Assembly: GCA_037447605.1 (NCBI GenBank)
Contig: CM074806.1
Location: 3,269,489 to 3,333,488 of the forward strand
Length of the DNA stretch: 64,000 nucleotides
DNA from: Zygnema circumcarinatum
Taxonomy: Eukaryota; Streptophyta; Zygnematophyceae; Zygnematales; Zygnemataceae
Reading direction: 5' to 3'
A program made the position numbers and the translations under genes. Shown one piece after another: positions 63,450 to 64,000 of this stretch; position 1 is the first letter of the stretch, and each line of letters begins with the position of its first letter. The notes under the pieces were generated by a model. The model had not been told where the DNA came from, did no database searches, and saw nothing but the letters and a program-made list of their open reading frames with translations.

Positions 63450-64000
63450 ATGGTTGAAGCGGCGCTCCAGGGCTGTCGCGGCCGCCATGGCCTCTCTCGC
63501 TACTCCATCCCAGTGGCGATTCTGCTATTTTCCTGCCAATTTTCTTACGCATATGAAGATGCGCGTGGCAGCCGATTCTCTGCTCTCATTGAGCTTCCCT
63601 CACAACGTGCGGAAGCTGCAGGAAGCTCCGCCGCCATGGCGGGGTCAGAGGAAGATTCATTCAGTGCGAGGGAATCTCCAGAGATGGATTTTGAGGAAGC
63701 GCATGTGCGTATTTCTCTGCAGTTGCGCCTCTCTGAGGAGCTGCTGAGGCGCCATATATTTGAGGAGGAAGCGGTCGGAAGGAAGCTGCAGGCGGTGGTG
63801 GAGGCGGCGTGGAGGGACCTGCAAGTTGGAGATTTCCTGGAACCCTTCAAGATATTTGGGAGAGTTGTAAAGGTGGTGCCGCCTGGGGAGATCGCTGTGT
63901 GGCTGAACCGGACGGAAGTGATGGAGAGGATTAAGCGGAGGGCTGCACAATCAAATGTCTCTGTTGAATGTGAGATGGCTTGTGATAATTCACTCTCCTT
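63450..64000 (+). CDS. 5' part of an unrecognised secreted or membrane-anchored protein (runs off window)
   Basis: ATG at 63450 in GCAGCCATGG, then an open frame of at least 183 codons to the window end. Residues 16-36 form a signal peptide or anchor (RYSIPVAILLFSCQFSYA) followed by YEDARGSRFSALIELPSQR. After an acidic Ser-rich stretch comes FEEAHVRISLQLRLSEELLRRHIFEEE and a run that looks globular (VGDFLEPFKIFGRVVKVVPPGEIAVWLNR) with an N-glycosylation sequon NRT, then VSVECEMACD. I do not recognise the family. Later in-frame Met codons could also be used, but the first gives the only hydrophobic N-terminus. Confidence 0.6.
   Translation, partial: MVEAALQGCRGRHGLSRYSIPVAILLFSCQFSYAYEDARGSRFSALIELPSQRAEAAGSSAAMAGSEEDSFSARESPEMDFEEAHVRISLQLRLSEELLRRHIFEEEAVGRKLQAVVEAAWRDLQVGDFLEPFKIFGRVVKVVPPGEIAVWLNRTEVMERIKRRAAQSNVSVECEMACDNSLS

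Overview
The window is nuclear DNA from a streptophyte, either a charophyte (possibly zygnematophyte) alga or an early-diverging land plant. The basis is spliceosomal GT-AG introns in almost every gene, plus plant-type families: GH9 endoglucanases with CBM49-like modules, a RAY1-like GT77 arabinosyltransferase, an MTP1-type zinc transporter, a ROOT CAP-domain protein and a plant DUF716/TMEM45 protein. The species cannot be fixed from the sequence. All exon models were built by hand: each junction is GT-AG and each model keeps one reading frame throughout, but none is confirmed by transcripts.

Left third (1-19.6 kb): a head-to-tail array of three secreted GH9 cellulase genes on the + strand. 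The first is cut by the window edge; the other two are complete with 12 exons each (961 and 912 aa). All have the layout GH9 - Pro-rich linker - CBM49-like - Pro-rich linker - CBM49-like. Introns 5-7 of the second and third copies are almost identical, while the 3' part of the second copy resembles the first, which suggests gene conversion. Between copies 1 and 2 lies dispersed-repeat DNA with GTACGG-rich islands.

Middle (21-43 kb): an atypical plastid-type thioredoxin (-), a DUF716/TMEM45 membrane protein (+), a single-exon type II membrane protein resembling a glycosyltransferase (-), an unrecognised membrane-anchored protein (-), a 14-exon membrane-associated alpha/beta-hydrolase (-), and a single-exon alpha/beta-hydrolase-fold protein (+) whose nucleophilic Ser is Ala. 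The last two are divergent across a GC-rich interval with inverted CCAAT boxes.

Right third (44-64 kb): a 946-bp foldback element with an 8-bp target duplication lies just upstream of a 9-exon MTP1-like zinc transporter with a very long His/Asp loop. Then come a ROOT CAP-domain secreted protein, a repeat block with a 198-bp TA-flanked MITE nested in an older repeat, a two-exon RAY1-like GT77 gene, and the 5' end of an unrecognised secreted or membrane protein running off the window.

Functionally the genes centre on cell-wall and secretory biology (cellulose turnover, arabinosylation, secreted proteins) with metal storage and plastid redox. Nothing suggests a physical operon. The least conventional features are the transposon-like structures, the mosaic GH9 array and the putative pseudo-hydrolase.
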